This document shows positions 35,338 through 46,308 of a stretch of 64,000 nt of DNA, one piece after another. Position numbers and translations under genes: made by a program. Origin of the DNA: Vitreimonas flagellata. Its GTDB lineage: Bacteria > Pseudomonadota > Alphaproteobacteria > Caulobacterales > Aquidulcibacteraceae. The stretch covers positions 345,001 to 409,000 of the forward strand of contig NZ_SBJL01000001.1 of NCBI RefSeq assembly GCF_004634425.1, in the 5' to 3' direction. Every line of letters begins with the position of its first letter. Positions within the stretch are counted from its first letter, which is position 1. The notes beneath the pieces are model-generated. The model saw only the letters and a program-made list of their open reading frames with translations, was not told the DNA's origin and made no database searches.

Positions 35338-36068
35338 CGGGCGACGAAGGCCGCAGCCAAGATCTGGCCGCCATAGCGCTCCTGCACGATCACCGCGCAA
35401 TGCGGTGAACACCCGCTGCGCTCGAACCAGGCGGACGCGCCATTCCAATGCGCCAGCCGATCGATGCGGTTGACGAGATTGTAGTGTGTCACCGTGCGGT
35501 TGATGTTCATGCCGCTCGTAATGCGCACGCTGATGGGGCCTGGGTCGTAAGCGACCATCCAGATATCTGCTTCTGGCGCATTCTGGCGCGCGCCCGCAGT
35601 GATGCGCACGCGGCCATTGCGCAGACGCATGATCGACACATCGGGCGCGGTCGCGGGGAGGCCGGCAGTGCGGCGCTCTTCGAATGTGTCGCGCGCGTCG
35701 TCCCAATCAGAGGCGCTGATCTGGCGCACGCCGTTGAAGACGAGTTGCGGCGTGAAACGGCCGCGCACGCGCAAGGCGTTGGAATAGTCGCGCTGGCGAT
35801 CGCTGAATTGCGGCTGCGCGAACGTATCGGGCCAGCCCAGATAATCCCAGATGCCGACAGGGAAGGTGAGCGCCAGTACGCCTTCCTCGCGCGAGAACCC
35901 GCCGAGCAAGCGGTTCGCGCGGGGGCATTGCGTGCAGCCCTGTGCGGTGAAGAGTTCAACCACGGCGGTCGCGCGTTGGCCCTGCGTCTGGGCGTGCGCG
36001 CTCGTCATGGTCGCCGCCAAGCCGATCAGCACGGCGGCCAGGAAGCGGGCGATCATGCCGGACAGCAT
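35334..36068 (-). CDS. DUF1223 thioredoxin-like exported protein
   Basis: A 244-residue protein with a signal peptide (cleavage near AHAQ, about residue 26). The DUF1223 domain has a thioredoxin-like redox motif CTQC (VELFTAQGCTQCPRANRLL), FPVGIWDYLGWPDTFA and RGRFTPQLVFNGV. The extra cysteines near the C-terminus (RSGCSPHCAV) could form a second disulfide. Function unknown. ATG 36068 or the ATG four codons later are both possible starts. Confidence 0.85.
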   Translation of the reverse strand: MLSGMIARFLAAVLIGLAATMTSAHAQTQGQRATAVVELFTAQGCTQCPRANRLLGGFSREEGVLALTFPVGIWDYLGWPDTFAQPQFSDRQRDYSNALRVRGRFTPQLVFNGVRQISASDWDDARDTFEERRTAGLPATAPDVSIMRLRNGRVRITAGARQNAPEADIWMVAYDPGPISVRITSGMNINRTVTHYNLVNRIDRLAHWNGASAWFERSGCSPHCAVIVQERYGGQILAAAFVAR

Positions 36069-36131
36069 GAACGGCCCGCCCCTTTGGTTCTAGTCACAGC
36101 GGCGTGACGGAGCGGCCCGAAGGCGCTTCGA

Positions 36132-38828
<2,697 letters not shown>

Positions 38829-38982
38829 GGGTCTGCATCCGGCTTCTAAGCTTCAGAGATGCAAGCGCGTTGGGGTGCGCCCCAATTTCGGAATCAAACC
38901 GGTTCGCGCGGCAGGGCTTATTTAGCGCCGTTTTATGAAGGCGCAATTGACGCTCTGAGCTATGTTTGCGATCCGTTCGCAA

Positions 38983-39981
38983 CTATGCCGTGGGCGGCGG
39001 CTCCGGCGGTGAAGCGGCGGGTGTGCGGTTGAAGAAGCGCCCGCCACGCCGCCGCCGCCAGCGCAGCGCAAACCATACGATCGGCACGATCACGATCGCG
39101 AACGGGATGAGCCCCGCGATGATAGTGATGATCGCCGCAAAACCCGCGACAACGATGCCGAGGAAGTTCGCAAACGCATTGCGCAGCGGCTCGAACGTGT
39201 CGCTGCCGACCGGGCGCGGCGCCGATTGGTAATTGATGGTGAGTTCGGACATCGAGACGCGCGTGCGCATGACGGCGAGGTTCGATTGCACCGCATCGAT
39301 CTCACCCTGAACACGGGCGAGTTCACGTTCGACTTCAAGCAGATCCGAGAGGCGACCCGGACGAGAGCGCAGGAGTTCTTGCAGACGATCACGCAGCGCC
39401 GTTTGCGCACGCAGCCGCGCTTCAGTGTCGACGATGGCGCGCGTCAGATCTTCCGTGTTGGTGGTCGAGGATTGGAGGCGCCCGCCAGCTTCATCGACTT
39501 GTGCGGCGATTCCATTGCGGAACGTGGCGAGCCAAGTCGGCTCGGCGCGCAGCGAAACATAGCCCTGCATGAAGCTTTCCGGGTCGCCGCTCTTGTTGGA
39601 GCCGACGAGTTGGCAGAGACGCGGGCCCGCTGTGGTGCAGGCCTGGATGTGCGCGTCCATAACGTCCGAAAGCCGCTGGCTCGGGATCTCTAGGCCCATC
39701 GCGTAGGAATAGGCGAGGTAGAGAACGGGCGAGGGCCCGCCTGGCTGTGTTGGCTGCGTGGGCCGGTTGGCGGACGGCGCATCGCTCGGGGGTGGCGGTG
39801 CGGCTGGTGCAGGCGCGGCCTCTTCCATGACGGCGCGGCCCTGCGCCATGTCCATGTCGGCGACGCCGCCATAGGCCTCAGTCGCAGGGGCTTCACCAGT
39901 GCTTTGGGTGCTGGCGACGTCGCCTTGCCCACAAGCGGCCAGCGCGCCGGCCAAAATCAGTCCCGCCACGAAACGACGCAT
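38983..39981 (-). CDS. DUF4349 lipoprotein
   Basis: A 332-residue predicted lipoprotein (lipobox LAAC, Cys at about residue 17). A Pro/Ala-rich linker is followed by the DUF4349 domain (about 85-300): a central coiled coil (LRAQTALRDRLQELLRSRPG, LLEVERELARVQGEIDAVQS) and the VSMSELTINYQS strand, then a membrane helix (IVVAGFAAIITIIAGLIPFAIVIV) and an Arg-rich end. Start MRRFVAG at 39981 has AGGGAGGG upstream. Lipid anchor plus C-terminal helix is a typical DUF4349 layout. Function unknown. Confidence 0.87.
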   Translation of the reverse strand: MRRFVAGLILAGALAACGQGDVASTQSTGEAPATEAYGGVADMDMAQGRAVMEEAAPAPAAPPPPSDAPSANRPTQPTQPGGPSPVLYLAYSYAMGLEIPSQRLSDVMDAHIQACTTAGPRLCQLVGSNKSGDPESFMQGYVSLRAEPTWLATFRNGIAAQVDEAGGRLQSSTTNTEDLTRAIVDTEARLRAQTALRDRLQELLRSRPGRLSDLLEVERELARVQGEIDAVQSNLAVMRTRVSMSELTINYQSAPRPVGSDTFEPLRNAFANFLGIVVAGFAAIITIIAGLIPFAIVIVPIVWFALRWRRRRGGRFFNRTPAASPPEPPPTA

Positions 39982-40061
39982 CGCCGTCCCTCCCTTATGT
40001 CGCAACCACCAAGGCCCGCCTTGGCGGATGACGCAACCCTTTCTAGAACCAGGGCGGCATT

Positions 40062-40679
40062 ATGAGCGCGTCCGGACCTTTCCAAGACAAGCCGAAAATT
40101 CGGGTCGACGCGCTTTCCGTGGCCCGGGGCGGACGCGTTCTGTTCGAGGGGCTGAGCTTTAGCGCCGAGCCAGGCGCCTATCTCGAAATTCGCGGCGGCA
40201 ATGGCGCGGGCAAGACGACCTTGCTGCGCACGCTCGCTGGCTATCTGAAGCCGCGCGCTGGTCAGATTGTGTTTGAGAATTTGGAAGAGCCGTCATTGGC
40301 GTTGCATTTCGTCGGCCACCAGAATGGCTTGAAGCCGACGGTCAGCGTCGCTTCGCACTTGCGTTATTGGGCCGGGCTGTTTGGCGGCGCGAGCGATGCC
40401 AGCGTCGCCGCCGAGAAGCTTGGGCTAGCAGCATTGCTCGAACGACCCGCGCGCACGCTCAGCCAAGGCCAGGCCCGCCGTTTGAGTTTATCGCGCCTCA
40501 TCCTCGCGCCGCGCCCGATCTGGTTGCTCGACGAACCCGCCGCCGCGCTCGACGCGAATGGCAAAGCGATGCTCGCCGCGATCATCGACGCGCGTCGCGC
40601 TGATGGCGGCTTGGTGCTTGCGGCCGTGCACGAACCTTTGGGGCCAACGCCGAGCCAAACGCTGACGGTGGGCGCATGA
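40062..40679 (+). CDS. ccmA: Heme exporter ATP-binding protein CcmA
   Basis: A 205-residue ABC ATPase of cytochrome c maturation system I. Walker A is GGNGAGKTT, signature LSQGQARRLSLSRL, Walker B IWLLDEPAAALD. With CcmB and CcmC it drives release of holo-CcmE after heme attachment. It begins an operon ccmA-ccmB-ccmC-ccmD-dsbE, overlapping ccmB by 4 nt. CcmE, CcmF and CcmH are not in the window. Confidence 0.94.
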   Translation: MSASGPFQDKPKIRVDALSVARGGRVLFEGLSFSAEPGAYLEIRGGNGAGKTTLLRTLAGYLKPRAGQIVFENLEEPSLALHFVGHQNGLKPTVSVASHLRYWAGLFGGASDASVAAEKLGLAALLERPARTLSQGQARRLSLSRLILAPRPIWLLDEPAAALDANGKAMLAAIIDARRADGGLVLAAVHEPLGPTPSQTLTVGA

Positions 40680-41329
40680 GCGCGTTCGCAGCGACTTTCC
40701 GGCGCGATCTGGCGCTGATGTGGGGCGGCGGTGGCGGCGCGTTGGCGCCGCTCGGCTTCTTCCTCGGCGCGACGATGCTCGTGCCGCTGGCGATGGGACC
40801 GGAGCGCAATTTGCTCGCGGCCGCTGGTCCGCCGCTCGTGTGGATCGCTGCTGCTCTTGCTGTGCTCGCAACATTGGAGCGCTTGTTTCAAGCCGATCTC
40901 GAGGACGGCTCGCTCGACCACATGCTGCTCTCGCCCGCGCCACTCGAGATGATCGTGCTCGCGAAGGGGGCGGCGCTCTGGGTCGCTGTGGGGATGCCCC
41001 TGGCGCTCGCGAGCGCGCCGGCCGCTATCGCGCTCCAAGCGCCCCCTGAACTCGTTCCGGCGATTGTGCTCAGCCTGTTGCTCGGCATGGCAGCCTTTAT
41101 CGGCATTGGCCTGGTCGGAGCGGCGGTGACAGCGGGTGTAAAGCGCGGCGGGGTTTTGATCGCGCTCATTGTTCTGCCTTTCTTTGCGCCGCCTATCATT
41201 TTTGGCTCTGCTGTTGCGGGCGGTGAGCATGTCGGCGCAGCGCTATCCGTGCTGGCCGGGTTTGCGCTGGCCGCTTTGGCGCTAGGGCCGGTCGCGGCGG
41301 CGGCGGCTTTACGGCTGCAGGCGGAGTGA
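40676..41329 (+). CDS. ccmB: Heme exporter permease CcmB
   Basis: A 217-residue protein with six predicted helices. Family features are FRRDLALMWGGG at the N-terminus and RLFQADLEDGSLDHMLLSP in the second quarter. ATG 40676 overlaps the ccmA stop (ATGA). Partner of CcmA in the heme-handling ABC complex. Confidence 0.93.
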   Translation: MSAFAATFRRDLALMWGGGGGALAPLGFFLGATMLVPLAMGPERNLLAAAGPPLVWIAAALAVLATLERLFQADLEDGSLDHMLLSPAPLEMIVLAKGAALWVAVGMPLALASAPAAIALQAPPELVPAIVLSLLLGMAAFIGIGLVGAAVTAGVKRGGVLIALIVLPFFAPPIIFGSAVAGGEHVGAALSVLAGFALAALALGPVAAAAALRLQAE

Positions 41330-41358
41330 GTGATGCCGTTTGCCGCCTGTTTCCGCCC

Positions 41359-41385
41359 CCTGACACCTGATACCTGACACCTGAT
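41359..41385 (+). repeat. 13-bp direct repeat spanning the ccmC start codon
   Basis: CCTGACACCTGAT occurs at 41359-41371 and again at 41373-41385, separated by one A. The second copy contains the first two bases of the ccmC start ATG (41384-41386). No Shine-Dalgarno sequence is visible, so the repeat occupies the expected ribosome-binding region. Confidence 0.7.
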
Positions 41386-42106
41386 GCTGACCTATCTCGC
41401 CAATCCCGCGCGCTTTATGGCCTTCTCAGCCTGGGCCGCGCCGATCTTCCTGGTCGCCGCACTCGTACTGCTGGCGATTGGCGTGCCGTGGGGCTTGTTT
41501 TATTCGCCGGCGGACTACCAACAGGGCGAGACGGTGCGGATTATGTATCTGCACGTGCCGTCGGCCTGGTGGTCGATGGGTATTTACGCGTTCATGGGCG
41601 CGGCGAGTTTCGTTGGGCTTGTTTGGCGCCATGCGCTCGCGGACGTGGCTGCACGCGCCGCCGCGCCGATTGGCGCCACGTTCGCCGCGGTGTGCTTGAT
41701 CACCGGCTCGCTCTGGGGCGCGCCAACTTGGGGTACATGGTGGGAATGGGACGGGCGTCTGACGTCGATGCTCGCCCTCTTCATCATCTATCTCGGCTAC
41801 ATCGCGCTTTGGAGCGCGATCGAAGACGAGGAGAAAGCTGCGCGGCTCGCCGCGATCCTTTGCCTTGTTGGTCTCGTGAACTTGCCGATCATCAAATTCT
41901 CCGTCGATTGGTGGAGCACGCTGCATCAGCCGGCAAGCATCATGCGCGCGGGTGGCTCGTCCATTCACCCGAGCATGATGGGGCCGCTCTTCACGATGGC
42001 GGGCGGTTTCCTGTGTTTGTTCGCGGCGCTGCTGATGATGAACATGCGCGCCGCCGTGTTTCGCCGGCGCGTGGAAGCCGCGCGCTTGCGTGGGACCGAA
42101 GCATGA
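41384..42106 (+). CDS. ccmC: Heme transporter CcmC
   Basis: A 240-residue inner-membrane protein with six helices. It carries the tryptophan-rich heme-handling motif WGTWWEWDGRLTS and the flanking conserved histidines (YLHVPSAWWSM, TLHQPASIMR). CcmC loads heme onto CcmE. The start follows ccmB by 54 bp, through an odd direct repeat. The stop overlaps ccmD. Confidence 0.95.
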   Translation: MLTYLANPARFMAFSAWAAPIFLVAALVLLAIGVPWGLFYSPADYQQGETVRIMYLHVPSAWWSMGIYAFMGAASFVGLVWRHALADVAARAAAPIGATFAAVCLITGSLWGAPTWGTWWEWDGRLTSMLALFIIYLGYIALWSAIEDEEKAARLAAILCLVGLVNLPIIKFSVDWWSTLHQPASIMRAGGSSIHPSMMGPLFTMAGGFLCLFAALLMMNMRAAVFRRRVEAARLRGTEA

Positions 42107-42240
42107 TCGAAGGCGGTTGGGCTTATATTTGGCCAGCTTATGCCGTTGGCGCGTTCGCGTTCGGCGCGCTGACGATCGCTGTGGTGCTGCGCTTGCGCCA
42201 TTGGGGCAGCGAAGCGCGCAAGCTTGAGAAGAAGCCATGA
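42103..42240 (+). CDS. ccmD: Heme exporter small subunit CcmD
   Basis: A 45-residue single-helix peptide (MIEGGWAYIWPAYAVGAF at the start, basic C-terminus ending KLEKKP). CcmD is needed for release of holo-CcmE from CcmABC. It overlaps ccmC upstream (ATGA at 42103-42106) and dsbE downstream (ATGA at 42237-42240). Easy to miss because of its size. Confidence 0.92.
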   Translation: MIEGGWAYIWPAYAVGAFAFGALTIAVVLRLRHWGSEARKLEKKP

Positions 42241-42764
42241 AGCGCTTCATCGCCTTTGCGCCGCTGATCTTATTGGCGCTTCTGGTCGTTGTGGGCGCCG
42301 TGATGCTCACGCGCGGCGGTGAGCGCGAATTGTTCACGACAGGCGAGGCGGGGCGCGTTGCGCCGACTTTTGCGCTCTCGCGTCTCGATGGCGGCGCGAT
42401 GCTGACCAGCGACGAGATGGCTGGCCGCGCTTACGTCATCAATATGTTTGCGTCCTGGTGCACGCCATGCCGCGCTGAGCATCCGCAATTGATGGCGCTG
42501 CGCGAGCGCGGTGTTGAGATCGTGGGCGTCGCTTACAAGGATCAGCCGGAGGCCTCTGCGCGCTTCCTGCAAGAACTCGGCGATCCCTTCCGCGTCGTGG
42601 CTCTCGATCCAGACGGTCGCTTCGGCATTGAGCTTGGCATCGCCGGCGTGCCGGAGACCTTCGTGATCGGTCCGGACGGTACGATCCGCGCGGCCTATCG
42701 TGGGCCTCTCACGCCAGAGGTCGTCGAAAACACAATTCTGCCCGCGCTCGAAGCCGCGGACTAA
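42237..42764 (+). CDS. dsbE: Thiol:disulfide oxidoreductase CcmG/DsbE
   Basis: A 175-residue periplasmic thioredoxin-like protein anchored by an N-terminal helix (about 7-25). The redox motif is WCTPC (NMFASWCTPCRAEHP), and the family GVPETFVIGPDG carries the cis-proline. It reduces apocytochrome c or CcmH before heme ligation. It ends the ccm operon and converges with the MarR gene 4 bp away. Confidence 0.94.
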   Translation: MKRFIAFAPLILLALLVVVGAVMLTRGGERELFTTGEAGRVAPTFALSRLDGGAMLTSDEMAGRAYVINMFASWCTPCRAEHPQLMALRERGVEIVGVAYKDQPEASARFLQELGDPFRVVALDPDGRFGIELGIAGVPETFVIGPDGTIRAAYRGPLTPEVVENTILPALEAAD

Positions 42765-42768
42765 GCGC

Positions 42769-43344
42769 CTATTTGCGCGCGCCGTCGCGCTTGCGCGCCT
42801 CGCTGACGGGCTTTTGCTTTTTTTTCTTCTCGTCTTTGGCCGCGCGCTTGGCTTCGCGCTTTGCGTCACGCTCGGCTTTCGCTGCGGCCTCATCCGAAAG
42901 CTTGGCGAGCTTGGTGAGAATGTTCAGGAAGGTGCGCCGCTTGGTGCGCGGCAAGAGATCAAGAATCGCCGCATCAGCCGCGCGTGCGTGTCGCGTGGCC
43001 GAGGCAAGGAGCGTCGCGCCGGAGGATGCCAGATGCACCGCATGTGCGCGCGCATCGAGTGGCGCTGTCGTACGCGAAATCCAACCGCGCTTTTCCATGC
43101 GCTGCACCGTATCGGCGAGCGTCGAACGGTCGATGCCGGTGGCGCGGACGAGATCGCTTTGGCTTAGGCCCGGCATTTCCGCGATGGCGGCGAGCACGGC
43201 GAATTGGCGCAGCGTGATGGTGTCGCCGACGAGGTGCTCGAAACGATCGGATGCGAGCTGCTCCGCGCGGTGCAGCAAGTGGCTCGCTGATGTCGCAAGC
43301 CGGAAGGGCTCGGACTCAGGTCCGTCCGCCATCGAGCGACCCAT
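42769..43344 (-). CDS. MarR family transcriptional regulator with basic C-terminal tail
   Basis: A 191-residue regulator. The winged helix lies at about 35-140: TLRQFAVLAAIAEMPGLSQS, then ATGIDRSTLADTVQRMEKRG and the wing with LDARAHAVHL. The last 40 residues are Lys/Ala/Arg-rich (AERDAKREAKRAAKDEKKKK), which is unusual for MarR proteins and could add nonspecific DNA binding. The target is unknown; no divergent partner gene is adjacent. ATG 43344 or the ATG four codons later could be the start. Confidence 0.85.
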   Translation of the reverse strand: MGRSMADGPESEPFRLATSASHLLHRAEQLASDRFEHLVGDTITLRQFAVLAAIAEMPGLSQSDLVRATGIDRSTLADTVQRMEKRGWISRTTAPLDARAHAVHLASSGATLLASATRHARAADAAILDLLPRTKRRTFLNILTKLAKLSDEAAAKAERDAKREAKRAAKDEKKKKQKPVSEARKRDGARK

Positions 43345-43455
43345 AATTCAACGCCCCAAAACCGGCGCGGAGCTTAGCGATGCGCACAACGCGATCAATC
43401 ATGCGTTCGACTTTAGTTCGCGTCTGAGGCGAAAATCAGCCCAAATCAGTCGGAT

Positions 43456-44100
43456 TTAAGCGCCCTGTGATGTTTCCGCAGCCGTCTCTGGCTCCTCGCG
43501 CTGATGCTTGAGGACGATCGGCGTGTTGAGGACGGCAAACAGAATCGTCAGCGGAAACACAATGAAGGGGCGTGAGTTCAGCCAAAACTCGAATGTCTGT
43601 GTGTTGCGGATCACTTCATTGAGCACCGCCTGAAACGCAAAAAACGCCGACCAACGCAGCGCCAGGATCGTCCAAATCTTGTCCGGCAAATTAAACGCGT
43701 GGCCGAAGAGCAGCTTCCAAACATTTTGTCTGATCGCCAGCGAGCCCAGCACAGCCGCGACATAAAACAGATAGGTGAAAGTCGGCTTGATCTGAATGAA
43801 AGTCGGGTCGTGCAGCGCGATGGTGAGGCCGCCAAACGCGGTGACGATCACACCCGTGATGATCAGAACCGGCGGAATACGGCCTTGCTTGATCTTGCAC
43901 CAGGCAATCGCAGCGATGGTTGCGGCCATAAAGATGCCGGTCGCGATATAGACCGCGTTCTCTTTCGTCGCCTCGATGCGCTGCAGCACGTTGAAGGCGA
44001 CCACGTAGATGATGACGGGGCCGAGATCGATCAGCAGCTGGTTGGGGCCGCCTTGCTGCTTTGGTTTGGCGGTGGCCAGCGGGGTCAGTTCTTCGGTCAT
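43456..44100 (-). CDS. yciB: Intracellular septation protein A (YciB/IspZ family)
   Basis: A 214-residue inner-membrane protein with about six helices. Signatures are LLIDLGPVIIYVVAFNV, DPTFIQIKPTFTYLFYVA and ILALRWSAFFAFQAVLNEVI with the following F-W pair. YciB affects septation and envelope integrity. Start MTEELTPLA at 44100 gives family length; an upstream open frame is not similar. In related genomes it sits with ftsY and the ccm genes, as here. Confidence 0.92.
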   Translation of the reverse strand: MTEELTPLATAKPKQQGGPNQLLIDLGPVIIYVVAFNVLQRIEATKENAVYIATGIFMAATIAAIAWCKIKQGRIPPVLIITGVIVTAFGGLTIALHDPTFIQIKPTFTYLFYVAAVLGSLAIRQNVWKLLFGHAFNLPDKIWTILALRWSAFFAFQAVLNEVIRNTQTFEFWLNSRPFIVFPLTILFAVLNTPIVLKHQREEPETAAETSQGA

Positions 44101-44195
44101 GCACCCTGATACGCCGAACCGGGGGCGGCGGACTAGGCGCTTGCGCTGAAACGCATTCCCTGCCCACATCACCGCCTGATTTCGGGGAGGGACGC

Positions 44196-45092
44196 ATGCG
44201 TCTGCAGGCTTTGGCGGCGGCTTTGTTGGTGGCGGCGTGCGCGAGCGCACCCGCAAGTTCCGAGGCGCAAACCGCGCCGGTTCCGTCGATGGGCGAAATC
44301 CTGGAGCAATCGCCGGCCTCCGATTGGCGCGCCGTCGATCCTGAGAACACGATCTACATGGATCTGCCTACCGGCCGCGTGATCATCGAACTCGCACCCG
44401 AGTACGCGTCCAACCACGCCGCCAATATTCGTGCGTTGGCTCGGGCGCATTATTGGGATGGCGCAGCGATCGTGCGCTCGCAGGACAATTACGTCGTCCA
44501 GTGGGGCCGCGACGAAGGCGACACGACTGCGTATGGCGAGGCGCAACGCTCCCTGCAGCCGGAATTCGATCGCCCGCGCAGCGGCGTCGAGATCACACGC
44601 CTGCAAGACCCGGATTCATATGCGCGTGAAGTTGGTTTTGCTAGCGGCTTCCCGGTCGCGGGCCAGAACGGCCGCACCTGGCTCGCGCATTGCTACGGCA
44701 TGGTCGGCGCTGGTCGTGGCGACACGGCAGATAGCGGCAGCGGCGCGGAGCTCTATGTCGTCATCGGCCAAGCCCCGCGTCACCTCGATCGCAACGTGAC
44801 GCTTGTAGGGCGCGTGTTGCAGGGCATCGAATTGCTCTCCGTCATGCCGCGCGGCACGGGGCCGTTGGGCTTCTACGAGACGCCGGAGGAGCGCACGATC
44901 ATCCGTTCGGTGCGTCTGGCGTCTGAGCTGCCGGAAAGCGAGCGCGTCAATCTACAAACGCTGCGCACCGACAGCGCCACCTTCCGCACGCTTACCGAAA
45001 GCCGACGCACCCGCCGCGATCCGTGGTTCCTGGAGCCAACGGGCCGCATCAATGTTTGCAACGTGCCGCTGCCGGTACGCGTCGCGCCATAA
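44196..45092 (+). CDS. Cyclophilin-type peptidylprolyl isomerase, predicted lipoprotein
   Basis: A 298-residue protein with a lipoprotein signal (LLVAAC, Cys at about residue 15). The cyclophilin domain (about 48-235) begins IYMDLPTGRVIIELAPEYA. Active-site residues are only partly kept: the equivalent of FHRIIPGFMxQGG reads IVRSQDNYVVQWGRD, so Arg and Gln remain but the aromatic/Met positions differ. A long C-terminal tail follows. ATG 44196 has GGGGAGGG upstream. It may act as an envelope chaperone more than an efficient isomerase; that is inference. Confidence 0.85.
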   Translation: MRLQALAAALLVAACASAPASSEAQTAPVPSMGEILEQSPASDWRAVDPENTIYMDLPTGRVIIELAPEYASNHAANIRALARAHYWDGAAIVRSQDNYVVQWGRDEGDTTAYGEAQRSLQPEFDRPRSGVEITRLQDPDSYAREVGFASGFPVAGQNGRTWLAHCYGMVGAGRGDTADSGSGAELYVVIGQAPRHLDRNVTLVGRVLQGIELLSVMPRGTGPLGFYETPEERTIIRSVRLASELPESERVNLQTLRTDSATFRTLTESRRTRRDPWFLEPTGRINVCNVPLPVRVAP

Positions 45093-45198
45093 GATGTGAA
45101 TTCCGCTCACAGTGCGGACGACGAGGCGTCGTTCGTAAGCGGTTGGGGCCGTCACCACCTCCAGTGCAGAGCCGAACGCGGCCTACATGGAGGCGAGT

Positions 45199-45339
45199 AT
45201 GCACGACCCCTATCAGCAAACGAAAGTCGATCCCAACGCGCTGCCACCGGTGTTGCGTGACGCCAACATTGCGCTCGCAGTGCTGGTTCTTGTTGGCCCA
45301 GTCTTGGCGGCGGTGCTGACGGCAACCGGTGTGGCGTGA
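45199..45339 (+). CDS. 46-residue single-helix membrane peptide
   Basis: ATG 45199 has GGAGG 6 nt upstream. The product has a polar N-terminus (MHDPYQQTKVDPNALPPVLR) and one hydrophobic helix (about 24-42, ALAVLVLVGPVLAAVLTA). An ATG 4 codons upstream (45187) is possible but less well placed. Its TGA at 45337-45339 directly abuts the ftsY stop at 45340. No similarity recognised. The good ribosome-binding site and clean helix argue for a real gene; function unknown. Confidence 0.6.
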   Translation: MHDPYQQTKVDPNALPPVLRDANIALAVLVLVGPVLAAVLTATGVA

Positions 45340-46308
45340 TTATTCGAGACCGACGAGTGCGCGAGAGAAGCTCGCGGCGTCGAAGGGCTGCAGATCTTCC
45401 GCCTTTTCGCCGACGCCGATGAAGTGGATCGGGATGGCGTGGCGTTGCGCGACAGCAACGAGCACGCCGCCTTTGGCCGTGCCGTCGAGCTTGGTCATCA
45501 CGAGGCCCGTGATATCCGTCACCGAGCGGAAGCTTTCCACCTGAGACAGCGCGTTTTGGCCGACCGTCGCATCCAACACGAGCAGCGTTTCGTGCGGCGC
45601 GTCTTCATCGATCTTGCGCATAACGCGCACGATCTTGGCGAGCTCCGCCATCAACTCTGACTTGTTTTGCAAGCGCCCCGCCGTGTCGATCAGAGCGACG
45701 TCGGCGTTCTCTTCCTTGGCGCGCTTCACCGTCTCAAACGCCACGCCGGCAGCATCCGCCCCTTGCGTGGAGCTGACGAAGGAAGCCTCGGCGCGATCGG
45801 CCCAGACTTTGAGCTGTTCGATCGCGGCGGCGCGGAACGTATCGGCCGCGCCGATCACGACTTTCGCGCCAGCATTGGTGAGATTGTTGGCGAGCTTGCC
45901 GATCGTCGTCGTCTTGCCCGAGCCATTGACGCCGATCACCAGCACGATGCGCGGCTTCGGCCCATTGGTGAGATCAAGCGTCGCTTCGCGCGGTTTCAGA
46001 AGCCGCGCCACTTCGCCTGCGAGCGCGATGCGCGCTTCTTCAACGCCGTTCTCTTTGCTGAAACGCTGCTCCGCCAAAGCGCCTGCAATACGCGCCGCAG
46101 CGGCCGCGCCCATGTCGGACGCAACGAGCGCGTCTTCGAGTTCGGCCAAATCCGCAGCATCGAGCTTTTCCTTCGTGAAGACGGAGGTGAAGCTTTCGGC
46201 GAGCTTGCTCGAAGACTTACGCAGGCCATCGAACAAGCCCTTGGCTTGCTCTTCCGGCTGCGCGCTTTCGGCCTGCTTCTTTTTCTTGTCGAACAGACCC
46301 CAAATCAT
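45340..46308 (-). CDS. ftsY: Signal recognition particle receptor FtsY
   Basis: A 322-residue SRP GTPase that docks ribosome-SRP complexes at the membrane. A short charged N-terminus (compact for FtsY, typical of alphaproteobacteria) precedes the NG domain: GVNGSGKTTTIGKLA (G1), DTFRAAAIEQL, DTAGRLQNK (G3) and TKLDGTAKGG (G4). ATG 46308 overlaps the mtaB stop by 4 nt. The partner ffh lies about 5 kb away on the same strand. Confidence 0.96.
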   Translation of the reverse strand: MIWGLFDKKKKQAESAQPEEQAKGLFDGLRKSSSKLAESFTSVFTKEKLDAADLAELEDALVASDMGAAAAARIAGALAEQRFSKENGVEEARIALAGEVARLLKPREATLDLTNGPKPRIVLVIGVNGSGKTTTIGKLANNLTNAGAKVVIGAADTFRAAAIEQLKVWADRAEASFVSSTQGADAAGVAFETVKRAKEENADVALIDTAGRLQNKSELMAELAKIVRVMRKIDEDAPHETLLVLDATVGQNALSQVESFRSVTDITGLVMTKLDGTAKGGVLVAVAQRHAIPIHFIGVGEKAEDLQPFDAASFSRALVGLE

